Assembly: GCA_013398275.1 (NCBI GenBank)
Contig: VZSE01008348.1
Span: 558,001-622,000, forward strand
DNA: 64,000 nucleotides
From: Promerops cafer
Taxonomy: Eukaryota; Chordata; Aves; Passeriformes; Nectariniidae
Direction: 5' to 3'
Below the pieces are notes generated by a model, which was not told the origin of the DNA, did no database searches, and saw only the letters and a program-made list of their open reading frames with translations. Shown piece by piece: positions 26,608 through 38,440 of this stretch. The position numbers and the translations under genes were made by a program. How positions within the stretch are numbered: position 1 is the stretch's first letter; the number at the start of each line of letters is the position of its first letter.

Positions 26608-29600
26608 CAATGACAGCATAGCAGAAGAAAAAAATGTGAGTGTGGACTAATTGAGAGGGGAGGGAGCCTTTTGCAAGCAATTGTTTGCAGATAGTTTTAC
26701 GATGATTCAACGCAGTTGATGTAAAATCTGGCTCAGTTGAACTGGGTGTCAGCCAGCCTGGTGTGGCTACTAAAATTTAGCTGAAACTGGTATTTTACAC
26801 CAATTGTTTTAGGTGAGGAGAGGGGTGCTGCCTTTTGGGCTGGCATCCCTCCTGCCAGCTGGTTCTGCTCCCCGAGGCCCCTGCCGTGTGCCAGTATGGG
26901 TGGTTGGCAGGCTTGTCATGAACCAGGTCAGAGAACTGATCCATGGGAAAAAGAGAAAAAGGGACAGAGGTGTTTGTGGTGGTCTTTTTCCTTTTCCCAG
27001 GCTGTTTTTCCTGCCCTCAGCTAGCTACTAAGTGAGAAACCACCAGGGCCTCCCAGAAACCCTCCAGCAAACCTTCAGCAACACGGATCAGTATTTCCCC
27101 AGCTGCCAAGGTAAATACAAGCAGTGAGGGAAAACAACAGCGGTAAACCCAAAAACCCTGCAAGCCTCCTTCATCCACTTTGAAAAATGGTAGTGACAGG
27201 GGACTCTGTTTGGGGGGAATGCTGGGTGGGTCCCCTCAGAAACCCCCTTGGCAGACCCACGTGCTCCCTCCTGCCCCTCGGCGTGAGCACTGCTTGCTTT
27301 ATGGAATGCTGAGCTGCACATCACCATGTCCCTTGTCAGCACTCAGCAAGCTCATATTAAAACAAGAGGGAGGCCAAGTGGATGAGAAACTGAAAGCCTC
27401 CCTGATGGCTACGGGGAATTCCTTCCCTGGTAGAAAATCATTGCCAGATCTACCAAAATACCCACCAGATTTCTCTTCTTCCACATAACAAATGAGAGTT
27501 CACATAATTATCTCAGTGCCACAGATTTTAATTTCTTTAAAGCATTGCATAGAGCGTACTTGGTGAGTCCCTGGAATTGCTCTGTCAGTGTAAAAGGAAT
27601 AGGGCTTCCTTGTGTTTGAAGAGATAACAGTGCTCCAGGCTACAAAAGATAACTGTGCTTTTTAATTTAATCTTACAGCCATGACAGCAGTGCAGGGGGT
27701 CTCTGCTGCAAATATGCTCAACCTGCATTGACTGATGGTTGTAATATCTGAAACCTGGTAGGTTGCTTTGGGGAAAGTGCCAGAATAAGCATCTTTTGCT
27801 TACTGCAGAATCTCAGAAGACTTGAGATGCAGTCAGATGTAAATACCTGGTTTGGTAGATAATACATTTGGGGTTCTATTCAGACTCTCACTAGGTGCTA
27901 GTGGTGGTTTGCTAATAATTACAGTTACATTTTTGAGTGGTATCAAACACTGGGAGATACATTTGGGTCCTAAAGCTGGACGAGAAATCCTTGCAGATTA
28001 TGAGGAGGAAAGAAGACCATTCACTCTTCATCTTCTTTTTACATTTAACTTTTACATTTAACAGTTAAGGCAGAAGTTTTAAGATTTCTGTGCAGATCAT
28101 TAGAAACCTGTATTGGTAGGGACCAGAGTAAAACATGATTACATTTTTGAAATCTAGCAGAAATGCAATGCAGGAAATAATAAAACTTCACTTCTTAGAC
28201 ATATCTGACCAATATACATGTTATTTGAAGCTTATGTTTTTGGGTGTTACTTACATAAATCCCTCATAGTGGGTATTATTTAGCATCTATATTTCTGTTC
28301 GCACCACAAAAAGATGCCAAGGAGTGAAACAATGAATTAGAGGGCAGATGCTTTTCATCAAGTGTCCTTAATTGCTACCCAGGTTGCATTTCTGGCAGAT
28401 CAGCAGAGACCTCGGCACAGGGCAGTCATGGTGATGAAAGATGCCACAGTGATTGGCATTGAAACACCAGCAGCAACCTGGATAACTGTCACAGGCACAG
28501 GTCCAAACCAGTCCATTGCAGCAGCGATTTGTCAAAGTGCCAGCTGTGCCCATGGCCCAAGGAACAGCTTTTTAACTCACCTCTGAGAAGGTAAAAAATG
28601 GGGAGGAGAACCACAGTTCTTGCCGCTAACGAAGCAGGGGCCACAAGTTGGACTGCTTCAGACCTAAAATGGCTGCCACCTTTCCTTTCCTACATACCCT
28701 TCAAAATAATGGGTAATGCTGTGTCAGTCCCTTTCTGCTGGCTGCCCCATGGGTTTAATTACGGCTTGTCTGTGAACGCACAGTGTCTGCTCTGCTCCTT
28801 GATATGCCGTGAACTTGGTGACACTGGGGACCCTTTTTTGTCACCTCGGCAGATCCCACACACTCACCATTCTCATCTACAGTGGGTTTTTTTGCAGGAT
28901 TCAGCAAACTCATGCCCTCGTCCTACAAATTGCTTCTCAAGGAGCAGGGAGCCAACACAGGGAAGTTTAAAGAACCCAATTTGGGAAAAAGTAATTAATT
29001 TTCCAAACATCTTCTTTTGTCTTTAGATTTACCAGGCCTTGTAAAGGGCATGGGCAGACAGTTTAGTTGCACTTGCGTCTCTTCATGGCGAGTTTTGCTG
29101 GTGTGGGGTTTTTTATGGACCACTCTGATGGGTGCCCATACCAATTTTCCCAGGAAATACAGGAATGGCTTTGTCACTACTGGATTGTTGCTTTTCCCTT
29201 GTGTACCTTTCCTTTCTCCAACTTCTCCTTGAAATGATGGGGGCTATATGTAAGAAATCACATGCTTTGGCATAAAAATGCCTGATCTCAACTCAACTTA
29301 CCCAGATCAGAAGCAGATTTAAGCCAAATCACAAGAGTATCCCCTCTGCTTTTGGTATTGATTTAAACTGGGGAGAAAGTAGGAAAATTAAAGATTAAGT
29401 GGTCTCTTTTAGCCACTGCCAGCCTGCCTGAGCAAGGAGCGTGGGTGGTATGGGCTGCACCCATCACCTTCAGCCTCTTAACAGGGACACACACACTCTG
29501 GGGTCAAAGACTTTTTATATCCTTGACCCAGCTGAAAAGCACGCATAAACCACATATTGGCCATGAATCACAGATCCATTATTTGAAAGACAAGTGTCCT

Positions 29601-29807
29601 TGGAAATCGCTGAGGGACGCAGGTCATTCTCTTAAAATTCCCCGTGGCTCTTGGCGCAACCCCGAATGAAGAGGTGAAATGAGCGGCGATGCTCGCTGAA
29701 TTACGCACCAAAGCGGCTCCGCAACAGCACCGCTGCCTCGGTGCCCCAGTGTCTCCTGGTGACAGACACGGCCAACTGCTGACCACGCTGGATTTGAGGT
29801 GAGCTCA

Positions 29808-29955
29808 CAGAGTTACAGAATCACAGAGTATTCCGAGCTGGAAGGGGCCCACAAGGATCATCGAGTCCAGCTCGCAGGAGAGTGACCCATATGGGGTCAA
29901 ACCCACAACCTTGGAGTTATTAGTGCCATGCTTCAACCAGCTGAGCTAATCTCAG
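29808..29955 (-). mobile_element. CR1 3' end
   Basis: Antisense CR1 terminus: AGAATCACAGAGTATTCCGA, then GGAAGGGGCCCACAAGGATC and ATCGAGTCCAGCTC. It is followed by a segment (ACCTTGGAGTTATTAGTGCC, then CAACCAGCTGAGCTAA) that belongs to the same subfamily in birds as far as I recall. Confidence 0.85.
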
Positions 29956-32450
29956 GGAAGACATTGGAAAGCAGGTCTTGTTTCTGGTGCACAGCAACAC
30001 CAGCATGTCTGGGATAGAAAGCAGAAAAAGCTACGGTATGTTTGCACCTCTTCTTTGGGTGACAAAAACTGAAGTAATACAAAAATCACACCGGTTTACC
30101 CTAATTTGATAACTATATGCTATCTCTAATTTTCAATAAGCTGAGAACTTGTGGTTTATCCAAAAGAAAAGGATCTTCTCCAAGTTTCCACACTGCCATG
30201 GACTAGCATCCTTCTTCAGATGCTGCCCTAGAAAGCATTACCTTCTCCTCTCAAGTTTTCTCCCCATGAGCACTAGTGCCTCTGCCCAGGCCATGGCTCC
30301 AACTGCCCAGGTCACCAGGCAGGACATGGATCAGGGAGCCCATCCCAGGTCCCCAGCAAAGTCACCCTGCTGTCAGGAGTGGGGCCATGGCCTGGGCTGT
30401 GTCTCTGCACGCATGTATCTCTCAGCTGCCTGGATAAACCCATCAGCTCAGAGTTGTGTAATGTGTTTCCTTGATGGATCACTGTAAAATCACCAAGAGA
30501 TCTGAGGCAGCCTGACACCTGTAATTGGCTGGAGGAGCCGATACTGCTTTGGAAGGAGACTTGGCAGGGGAAGGCAGGGTATTTTTCCCTCACACTTTTT
30601 CTCTCTGCCTGGTCACAGCAGGTTATTTGACAATTGTTTAAACTGGCTAGAGAGCAATTGTTTTTCTTTTGAGTAAACCCAAGTTGAAATGAAAGAAAAC
30701 TGACCGTTCTTAAGGCTGTGGTATAGAAAGGAGGAGAAGAGGGCAAGGCTGTGTAAAATTACACTGTCTGAGAAAGTCACAGGGATTTAACTGCTTACAA
30801 TCCCATTAGGCTTGGGCTGAAGAAGGCAAATCTGGTTTAAGCTGGAAGAGGGTTTCCAAAGCCTCTGCCATCACAGGCAGCCTGGAGCAATTCCTGCCTG
30901 GCTGATGTTTACAGCAGACACCCAGTACTTGCTGAGGTGGCAGCTACTGCCCTGCACTGCCTTGCTTGTTCCCATGGCCAATCCCCCCACCTTGTCCCAA
31001 TCACAGTTATTTGGATGTGCTAGAGCATTGCCCCTGAGCTGGCAACCTCCACCCCAAGGATTTACAGTGCTGTCTTGTCCTCTCCAGTGTGCCAGGGAAG
31101 AGGGCCAACCCTCTGGGGTGGCCAGTTTTGGGCCAACATGGTAGCCTGGGATGTGTCATGTTGGCTGCAAGGTGCCATGCAGCTGTCCCCAAAAGGCACT
31201 GCTGTGGCCTGCTGCAAAGGGAGAAGATGGGCAGAACTCAAGTCTTATGGAAAAACATGGATTCCTGAAATGATGTGATGGGTCATGCCAGGTCCTGAGA
31301 CGTCGGGTTGGGTGAGCTCTGACAGGTTTGTGCAGGTATGAGGAACATCACTGCTCGTGTAGGGCTGTGGGTTTCATGCTAAGAGCCAGCTCCAAGCAAG
31401 ATACTGAGCTGTAGAGTGGCAGGTTAATCCCTTGTGGGAGCTGCGATTGCACAAGTTATTTGGGAAGCTGAAAGCTAAACTCAGATGGAATCAGTAGTGC
31501 CAAAGGAACTGTAGCCAGCCCTCATTTCAGCAACATCACACTGCAGTGCTCATTTCACCCAAGGAAGAAAAATCTCTTTGAGCCTGGATAACCTAACATC
31601 AATCAGTACTGGAGTGTTTGATTTAACACCTGTTTACTATTTCACTTTAAATATTTTAAAATAACTAGCTAGGAAGTTATTTGTATCTTTTTCACATCCA
31701 AGTTGCAGGAACACAATACTTTTGCACTGATGGAGTTGTAATTTAAACTGTTAGTTAATTCTTTCTCAATATTAACATTCCAAGAAGCAAAACAAGTATC
31801 AAGACAAAAAAGCAAAAAAGCTGAGTGAAGAATATTTACACTATCATTTGTCACATGTTAGTCTTCAAATGGCCATCACTATCCTCATTATTGTGCATAT
31901 TATAATTAATCATTAGCTGTTCAATGTTCATCTTCAGGAATGCCCTGAGCTTATTTCTCAGGCTTCCCTTACACAATTTATTTGTCCTGAGGACTTAATT
32001 GCTATGAAATTCAGTGGCAGATGATGCACAGAAATTTCAGAAAATACGGAAAATAACTTCAAAATTAACAAGGGATAAAGATAAGAAAATGTGGAGTGGG
32101 CAAATCAACATTTGGTGATGATAAGACACTTCTGTTAGTATTTTATTGTGACCTTCCACTCTGGACAGAGTACAGACTTTAGATGTCCTTGTTAGTATGT
32201 CTGCGTGCTTCAGAAAGCAGAAATTGAGAAACACTTCTGTTTTGATTCTTACAAATCATTTCCTCTCTCACTCTATTTAGGGGCCTCATCTGCCTGTACT
32301 ATCTTGAGCAGCCTTAGGACAGGAAGGTTAGAGTGGCACAGCTCGCTGCCCTCTCAAGGCTCAAACTGAAGGTAAAAACCCTTCTTAGATACCTGGATTT
32401 AGTCTTGCTTCTTACAGCTCAGCTTTTTTGCTGATTTAGCACAGGTGAGC
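29956..32450. other. Intergenic stretch, nothing recognised
   Basis: Several short open frames on both strands without family resemblance. No repeat was recognised. Confidence 0.6.
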
Positions 32451-32451
32451 A

Positions 32452-32830
32452 CATAGAATGAGAGAATTGTTTGTCTTGGAAAAGGCCTCTAAGATCAACT
32501 GTTAATCCAGTACTACCAAGTACACCACTAAAGCTTGTCCCCACCTGCCACATCTGCACATCTTTTAAATACCTCCAGGAATGGGGACTCCACCACTTCC
32601 CTAGGCAGCCTGTTCCAATGCCTGACAACCTTTTTGGGAAAGAAATTTTTCCTCGCATCCAATCTAAAGCTCCCCTGGTGCAACTGGAGGCCATTTCCTC
32701 TTTGTCCTTCACTAGCTGCTTGGGAGAAGAGACTGACCCCCACCTGGCTACACCATCCTTTCAGGCAGTTGTAGAGAGTGATAAGGTGCCCCCGAGCGTC
32801 CTTTTCTCCAAGCGCCATGCCACGCACAGT
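32452..32830 (-). mobile_element. CR1 3' fragment
   Basis: It holds antisense CR1 3' UTR text such as TACCTCCAGGAATGGGGACT, CCCTAGGCAGCCTGTTCCAA and AATTTTTCCTCGCATCCAAT. On the minus strand, codons for LITLYNCLKGW mark the end of the ORF2-derived region. The 5' end is truncated near 32830. Confidence 0.92.
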
Positions 32831-35800
32831 CCCAGGTCCCTTCAGGGTCCCATAGCAGCCAGTCGTTGTCTTGCAGTGGAAAGGTACTTTTTAGGCTGCA
32901 CCACACCAAGTCCTGATCCAGAAGGGGATTTAGTGGCTATGGTTAGCTCAGCCCACAGTTCCTGAGCCTAAATCCAGAAATGTGAACCTCAAAATCCTGT
33001 GCAAGCTGCTGCTGAAGCTTGGGGAAGGTTCAGACTTGGGGACATGGCCTCAATGCATGTCACACCTAGAAAGCAGAGGCATCAGGAGCCAGCGACCTGC
33101 AGCCCAGCCAAGGCCACCCTGCAGGGGTGCAGCTGGAGACCTGCTTTGGGTGATGGTTCATCGTGCTGAGCACAGCTTCTTGTCCCACTGAACGTGGTCA
33201 TCCTCCTGTCATGGCCAGGCCTGGGCTACCAGAGGGTTACCCTAAACTGCAGAAGAGCAGTTTCAGACAGCAACAAGGGGGGTGAGCTGAGGAAGCACCT
33301 TCTCCCCTCACATAAGAGGTGCGATTTAAAGGAAATCCCTGAGCCTGTGCTTGCTAAAGGTCTCCTGGCTCATTGTACTGAAGCTTGTCCGACACCCCCT
33401 CTCCGTCCCCATCTGCAGTACCTGAACCACAGGCATCTGCCTCTGGGCACAGCCTTCTCTTCTTGGACAGATGTGAAAAAGTTAGTCTGAAAAATGTCTT
33501 ACTTGAGCTAAAACCAGTGGCTCAAGTACATTGTATAGCCACAATATATCTTTATAAGTGTAAATAAATACATATAGTATAGAAATATAGATTTGTGTTC
33601 ATTATGTAGTATTAATATCTGTTTCATATATAAATGCTCTACATGTGTATATACAGATTTATATTATCTTTATAAATTTTGTTTATATGGACACATTATA
33701 TGCAAAATATGTATTTGTCTATGGTAGTTTTGCATTTTATGTACTTAGTGTTGCACTTTCCCTTCAGTTGTGGGTGGAGAGGCTTTGACGCTGTGCTGGG
33801 TGCATCTTTGAAACACAGCATGCAGAAAGGGAAACACAGCCCAGTTCTGATTGGATTAATCCACCCTGAGTGATGCTCCAAATTCCTCCTGTAAACATTG
33901 CTTTGATGTTTTGATAGGAGAGAGGCAGAGGTTTGTGGAAGAGGGGGCCACTTTCTTGCAGAAGGGACTGGTGGTTTTGCAATGTGTTCCTGGTAGAAGG
34001 AAAGAAGGGACCATGGAGTCTGTGTGTCCATGCAGTGGGGTCCTGGATGCTGGATGTGCTCGACCCACACTGGGAGGCACAGATACTCATGAAGAGGAGA
34101 AAGGGTAAGGGAAGATGCCAAGCGAGGTTTGAGCGTGCTGAGGCTTGGGCAGGGATGGATTCCTGGTGCTACAGCTCTGATCTGCCACAGGATACTGTGG
34201 GCACTGGGGACTTGGCAGATGTGCCAAGGGGAAAGTGACCATGCAAAGTTTGGGGTTCCTTGGAGATGACCAGGCTGCTCCCCCTGGCATCTAGGAAGCA
34301 AGATACCTCCTCAGTCAGGTCAATACTCCTAAAGCAACAAAAAGGTGTTGGTTTTGTTCTAGATGAGAACAGAGGGAGGAAAAACATTAAAAACCCGGAA
34401 TATTTGTGACAAGCCCCCTGTTCTTGCAAGGGAAGTGATTCCCTTCCCAGCAGGAAGTATGTGGCAGTGGTGCCTGTGCAAGAGGCACACTCGGCAGCAC
34501 ATCCTCCTCCTGCTCAGCTTCACACCCCGGATGGGGTCTGCCCCAGGGCAGAGCATGGCCAGGAAGGGCCAGATCTGGTCCAAGATAGCCCACCTGAGCT
34601 GTGCTGCTGTGAGCAGAGGGGAGCCATCTGGCTGGGATGGAGGGAGAGAGCCTGTGGCTGCTGTGCCACGTGTGAGGTTCCCGTCTGCCATGCAGAAGCT
34701 TGGCTGTGCAGAGCTGTTTAGGAGGGCTCTGCCGTGCTTGGAGGGAAAGAGCAATTATCTGCCCTGCCAGTGAGTTCTCGGGTTTATGTATAGCCCCACG
34801 CCTTCCCCTAAACAAGCTTCAATGCAGAAATTGCAAAGCTGAAGAGATCCTCTGCAATTAGGGGAGAAGACATTCCTCTTTCAGCTAACACGAGAAAAAG
34901 AGCCGAATGAAACCCTGCATTGTTAATGTGCTCTGGCTTAGTCAGTGGGGAGGGCAATAAACAAGGCAGACTTGGTTGGGATAAAAAAAGCGTCGAGTAT
35001 GGCGAGATTATGAAACAATAGGTACTGATAGAGAGGCAGCACAGAGCCAGCCGCAGAGCAGAAGCTTTACTGAATGCCTGGGTTTGAATGAATCCTAATG
35101 ATAATCACGGGCTACATGGCAATTTGTTTAAATAACGTGCCTCCTGCTTCCTCCCAGCCCGGCAGAATGAGTCTGTACATGTTAATTGCTTCATTTTGAA
35201 GAGAAAGCTCCTCTCTGTGTGGCAATATTATATATTTAATTTTCGCTGTTTATTTACTCTGCCCTTCTCCAAGCCTTTTGCTGTCTATGAAGGCATCTGC
35301 TGCTGTCATTTCGTATTTCAAACAAAGGTGTTTGCATCGGAGCTCTGAAGCAGTTGCAGGGAATCTCTCAAGAAAAAAATTGAAAGGATGGATTGGATGA
35401 GAGAGATTTTAGGAGGGATGAGGAGCTGTTGAGCCAACCTCCAGGTCACTGGTAAGCACCCCTGCACCACAAGTCCTCTGAGGTGTGTGAGGGGTTGGGA
35501 CAGGCTGCAGCCTGACCCTCTCTCAAGCACCCTGATCCTTTCCAAGCAAAATGCTGGTGTGGAGGCTGAAGCACACCCAGGAATGTTATCACTTAATATT
35601 CACATCAACTGCATTCACTGGGCTTCCTTACTGGAGAGCCTGGCATACTTATGGTTTATCAGAGAGCAATAATAATAATAATAATAATCATCATCATCAT
35701 CGTCATCATCATCATCATCATCTGGAATTTTAGCAAGGTTACTCACTGCTCACTTCATCAAATGTTCCATTTCATCACTGGAGCAGACTCTGCCACTACC

Positions 35801-37080
35801 AGCAGCTGCACTACCATAATACTGGTGGAAGCAGAAGCAGAGGCAGTAGCACCTTTCTGGGCATATACAGCCAGACTTCTTGGTGCTGCTGCTGAACTTA
35901 AACCTGACTCTCCTCTTCTCTCCCTGCCCCCATTCAGTTTCTCCCAAGAGCCTTTCTTGAAGGGTGATTAAACCATTATTGCTACAAATTTTTGGTCGTG
36001 TCTTTAACATCCAAAGAGGAGCAGGGAATTCAATCCCAGCTGCTTTTGTGCACAGTAGTTTATAGGTGTGAATTAGTATTCTCTAAGTTGAATTTCCTCT
36101 CCCGTGGCCTTTGTTCCCATCTGACTGTGAGTCTATCGTCTCCTGCAGACTGCTACATTAGCTCATTTAATTTACACAGGTTTTAAAAACGGTTTGCACA
36201 AGGGTCATCTAAAAATGTGGTTGTGAAGGTCACCCTGTTCCAAAACAGCCTATTCCCCGGAATACCTCCCACCAAAACTTGCTGATCAAAATGCCTCTAC
36301 CACACTGTGGGATACTTACGAAGGGGTTATGGTTATTAAAAAAAAATCACTAGAATATACTGGGAAAAAAAACAGGAATGCCTTTTCCAAATGCAAAGAG
36401 TGTTTCTAGTAGCTAGTTTTGCAGGTCTTACAACCTACCTGAAAGCAGCAGGATTGCTGTTTGTTTCCCGCAATTAAAAGAAAACCAAAAAGAGGGTTTT
36501 TTCTTCCTTAATATCATTAAGGGCATTAGAAAATATTTCAACAGTGATATATCCAAATGGCACAAAGTACCCATATGCAATAACATTTACGACTATTAAA
36601 TATTACTTAGAATAGTGCCTTTATTATGGGTAAGGCATATTCTGTGGCACCACAAGGAGATGTCACAGAGGAGGGTGTGCCTGGGAGGAGCACTGCCTGG
36701 AAAACAGATGAATCTTGGGCCTTATGCTATTTGGCTGCTGCAGCCTCACGTAGTAGCAAAGTGCTGGAGAAGAAGCAAGTCCCTGCTCGTTGCTGTCACT
36801 CACCATCCCCTTGTGAAATTGGCATGAAGAATCCTACTTCCAGATAACTCCCAGGCTGGCCTCTGCCTGCACTGCAGGAAAAAGGCTTGGTGTCATTGTA
36901 CAGGTGACTGTTGGGTCCAGAAAATCATTACCAAGATCAGCTCCTTTCTAGCTACAGGACTGAAGATGGTCCACAGAGCTCAATCATCACATCTTGCACA
37001 GCCTCGGTGTTCAGATTGTACTGAAAAAATGTATAATCAGTTTTGGTTCCAAGTTTTAGCAAGCTTTTAGCTGCAACTAA
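32831..37080. other. Intergenic stretch with an AT-rich zone and a trinucleotide repeat
   Basis: Contains AT-rich DNA at about 33530-33720 and the microsatellite at 35668-35722. Otherwise nothing recognised. Confidence 0.6.
35668..35722. repeat. Compound (AAT)n(TCA)n microsatellite
   Basis: About seven AAT units run directly into about eleven TCA units with one CGT interruption. It is likely length-polymorphic. Confidence 0.97.
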
Positions 37081-37084
37081 TAAT

Positions 37085-38440
37085 AGAATCATAGAATCAC
37101 AGAATATGGAGTTGGAAGGGACCCACAAGGATCACCAAGCCCTGCACAGGACCCCAAGAGTCACACCCTGTGCCTGAGAGCATTGTCCAAATGCTTCTTG
37201 AACTCTGTCAGGCTTGGTGCTGTGACCACTTCCCTCGGGAGCCTCTTCCAGGGCCCAGCCACCCTCTGGTCTGGGTGAAGAATATTTTTCTGATAACCAA
37301 CCTAAACCTCCCCTGACACAACTTCAGGCCATTGCCTTGTGTCCTGTCACTGGACGGGAGAGTGAAGAGATCAGTGCCTGCCCCTCCTCTTCCCCTCACA
37401 AGGAAGCTGCAGACTGCAGTGAGGTCTCCCCTCAGTCTCCTCCAAGCTAAACAGACCAAGTGACCTCAGCCACTCCTCATACGGCTTCCTCTCAAGGACC
37501 TTCACTATATTCATTGCCCTCTTTTGGACACTCCTAATAGCTTAATGTCTTTCTTACACAGTGGCACCCAAACTGCCCCCAGCACTCAAGGTGAGGCTGC
37601 CCCAGCTCAGAGCAGAGCAGGACAATCACCTCCCTTGCCCAGCTGGTGATGCTGTGCCTGATGCAACCCATCAGAGGGTTGGCCCTCATGGCTGCCAGGG
37701 CACTGCTGACTCAGATTCAACTTGCCATCGACCAGGACCCCCAGGTCCCTTCCCTCAGTGCTGCTCTCCAGCCTCTCAATGCCCAGTCTGTCCATACATC
37801 CAGGGTTGCGCCATCCCAGGTGCAGAATCCGGCACTTTTGCTTGTTGAACTTCATATGTTTGGTGACTGCCCAGACCTCTGATTTGTCAAGGACTCTTCT
37901 GCTGGGCCTCTCAATCCTCTTCTGCTGGGCCTCAATCCTCAAGGGAGTCAACAGCTCCTCCCAATTTAGTGCTGTCAGCAAACTTAGTATCCCTTCCAGT
38001 CCTGCGTCCCAGTAATTAATGAAGATGCTGAAGAGCACAGGGCTGAGGATGGAGCCCTGTGGAACCCCACTAGTGACAGGTTCCCACTCTGATGTCACCC
38101 CATTCACTATAACCCTGAGTACCTGACCCATGAGCCAGCTGCTCACCCATTGCATGGTGTGTTTATCCAGCTGTGTGCTGGATATTTTATCCAGAAGGAT
38201 ACTGTGAGACAGTAAGGAAAGCTTTGCTGAAGTCCATCTACTGGCTTTTTGGGATCAACTGGCTGTGTTACCCTGTTGTAGAAGGACGTTAGGTTTGATA
38301 TGCAGGAATTCCCCCTCATGAAGCCATGCTGGCTATGATCAATGTCTCTGTCATCCAGGTGTTTTTCAATACCTCCCCGAATAATCTTCTCCATAACTTC
38401 TACTGGGAGTGGTCTGGATGTCTTTGTAGATGGCCAAAGC
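37085..38440 (-). mobile_element. CR1 LINE with partial reverse transcriptase, broken
   Basis: The longest CR1 copy here, about 1.36 kb. The minus strand shows RT text around SGVPQGSILSPVLFSIFIN, an upstream RT part with HSQHGFMRGNSC, and a downstream part (AVTKHMKFNKQKCRILHLGW, then DLGVLVDGKLNLSQQCPGS). The 3' end has the usual terminus at 37085. A frame change falls just before the catalytic FADD position and the second D reads as S, so it cannot make active RT. The 5' end is truncated. Confidence 0.95.

Larger units (their letters stand above)
25655..29805. other. Intergenic stretch with a 13-base gap
   Basis: Includes an N run at 26457-26469 within purine-rich DNA and a short hairpin at 26585-26607. 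No repeat family or gene was recognised. Confidence 0.6.

Noticed and set aside
28362..28586. 74-codon frame with an overlapping Cys-rich minus-strand frame (CCNGLVWTCACDSYPGCCWC)
   Set aside because: The cysteines resemble a small disulfide-rich peptide, but there is no signal peptide, no family match and no exon structure.
32471..32965. 164-codon plus-strand frame
   Set aside because: It is the antisense of a CR1 3' UTR.
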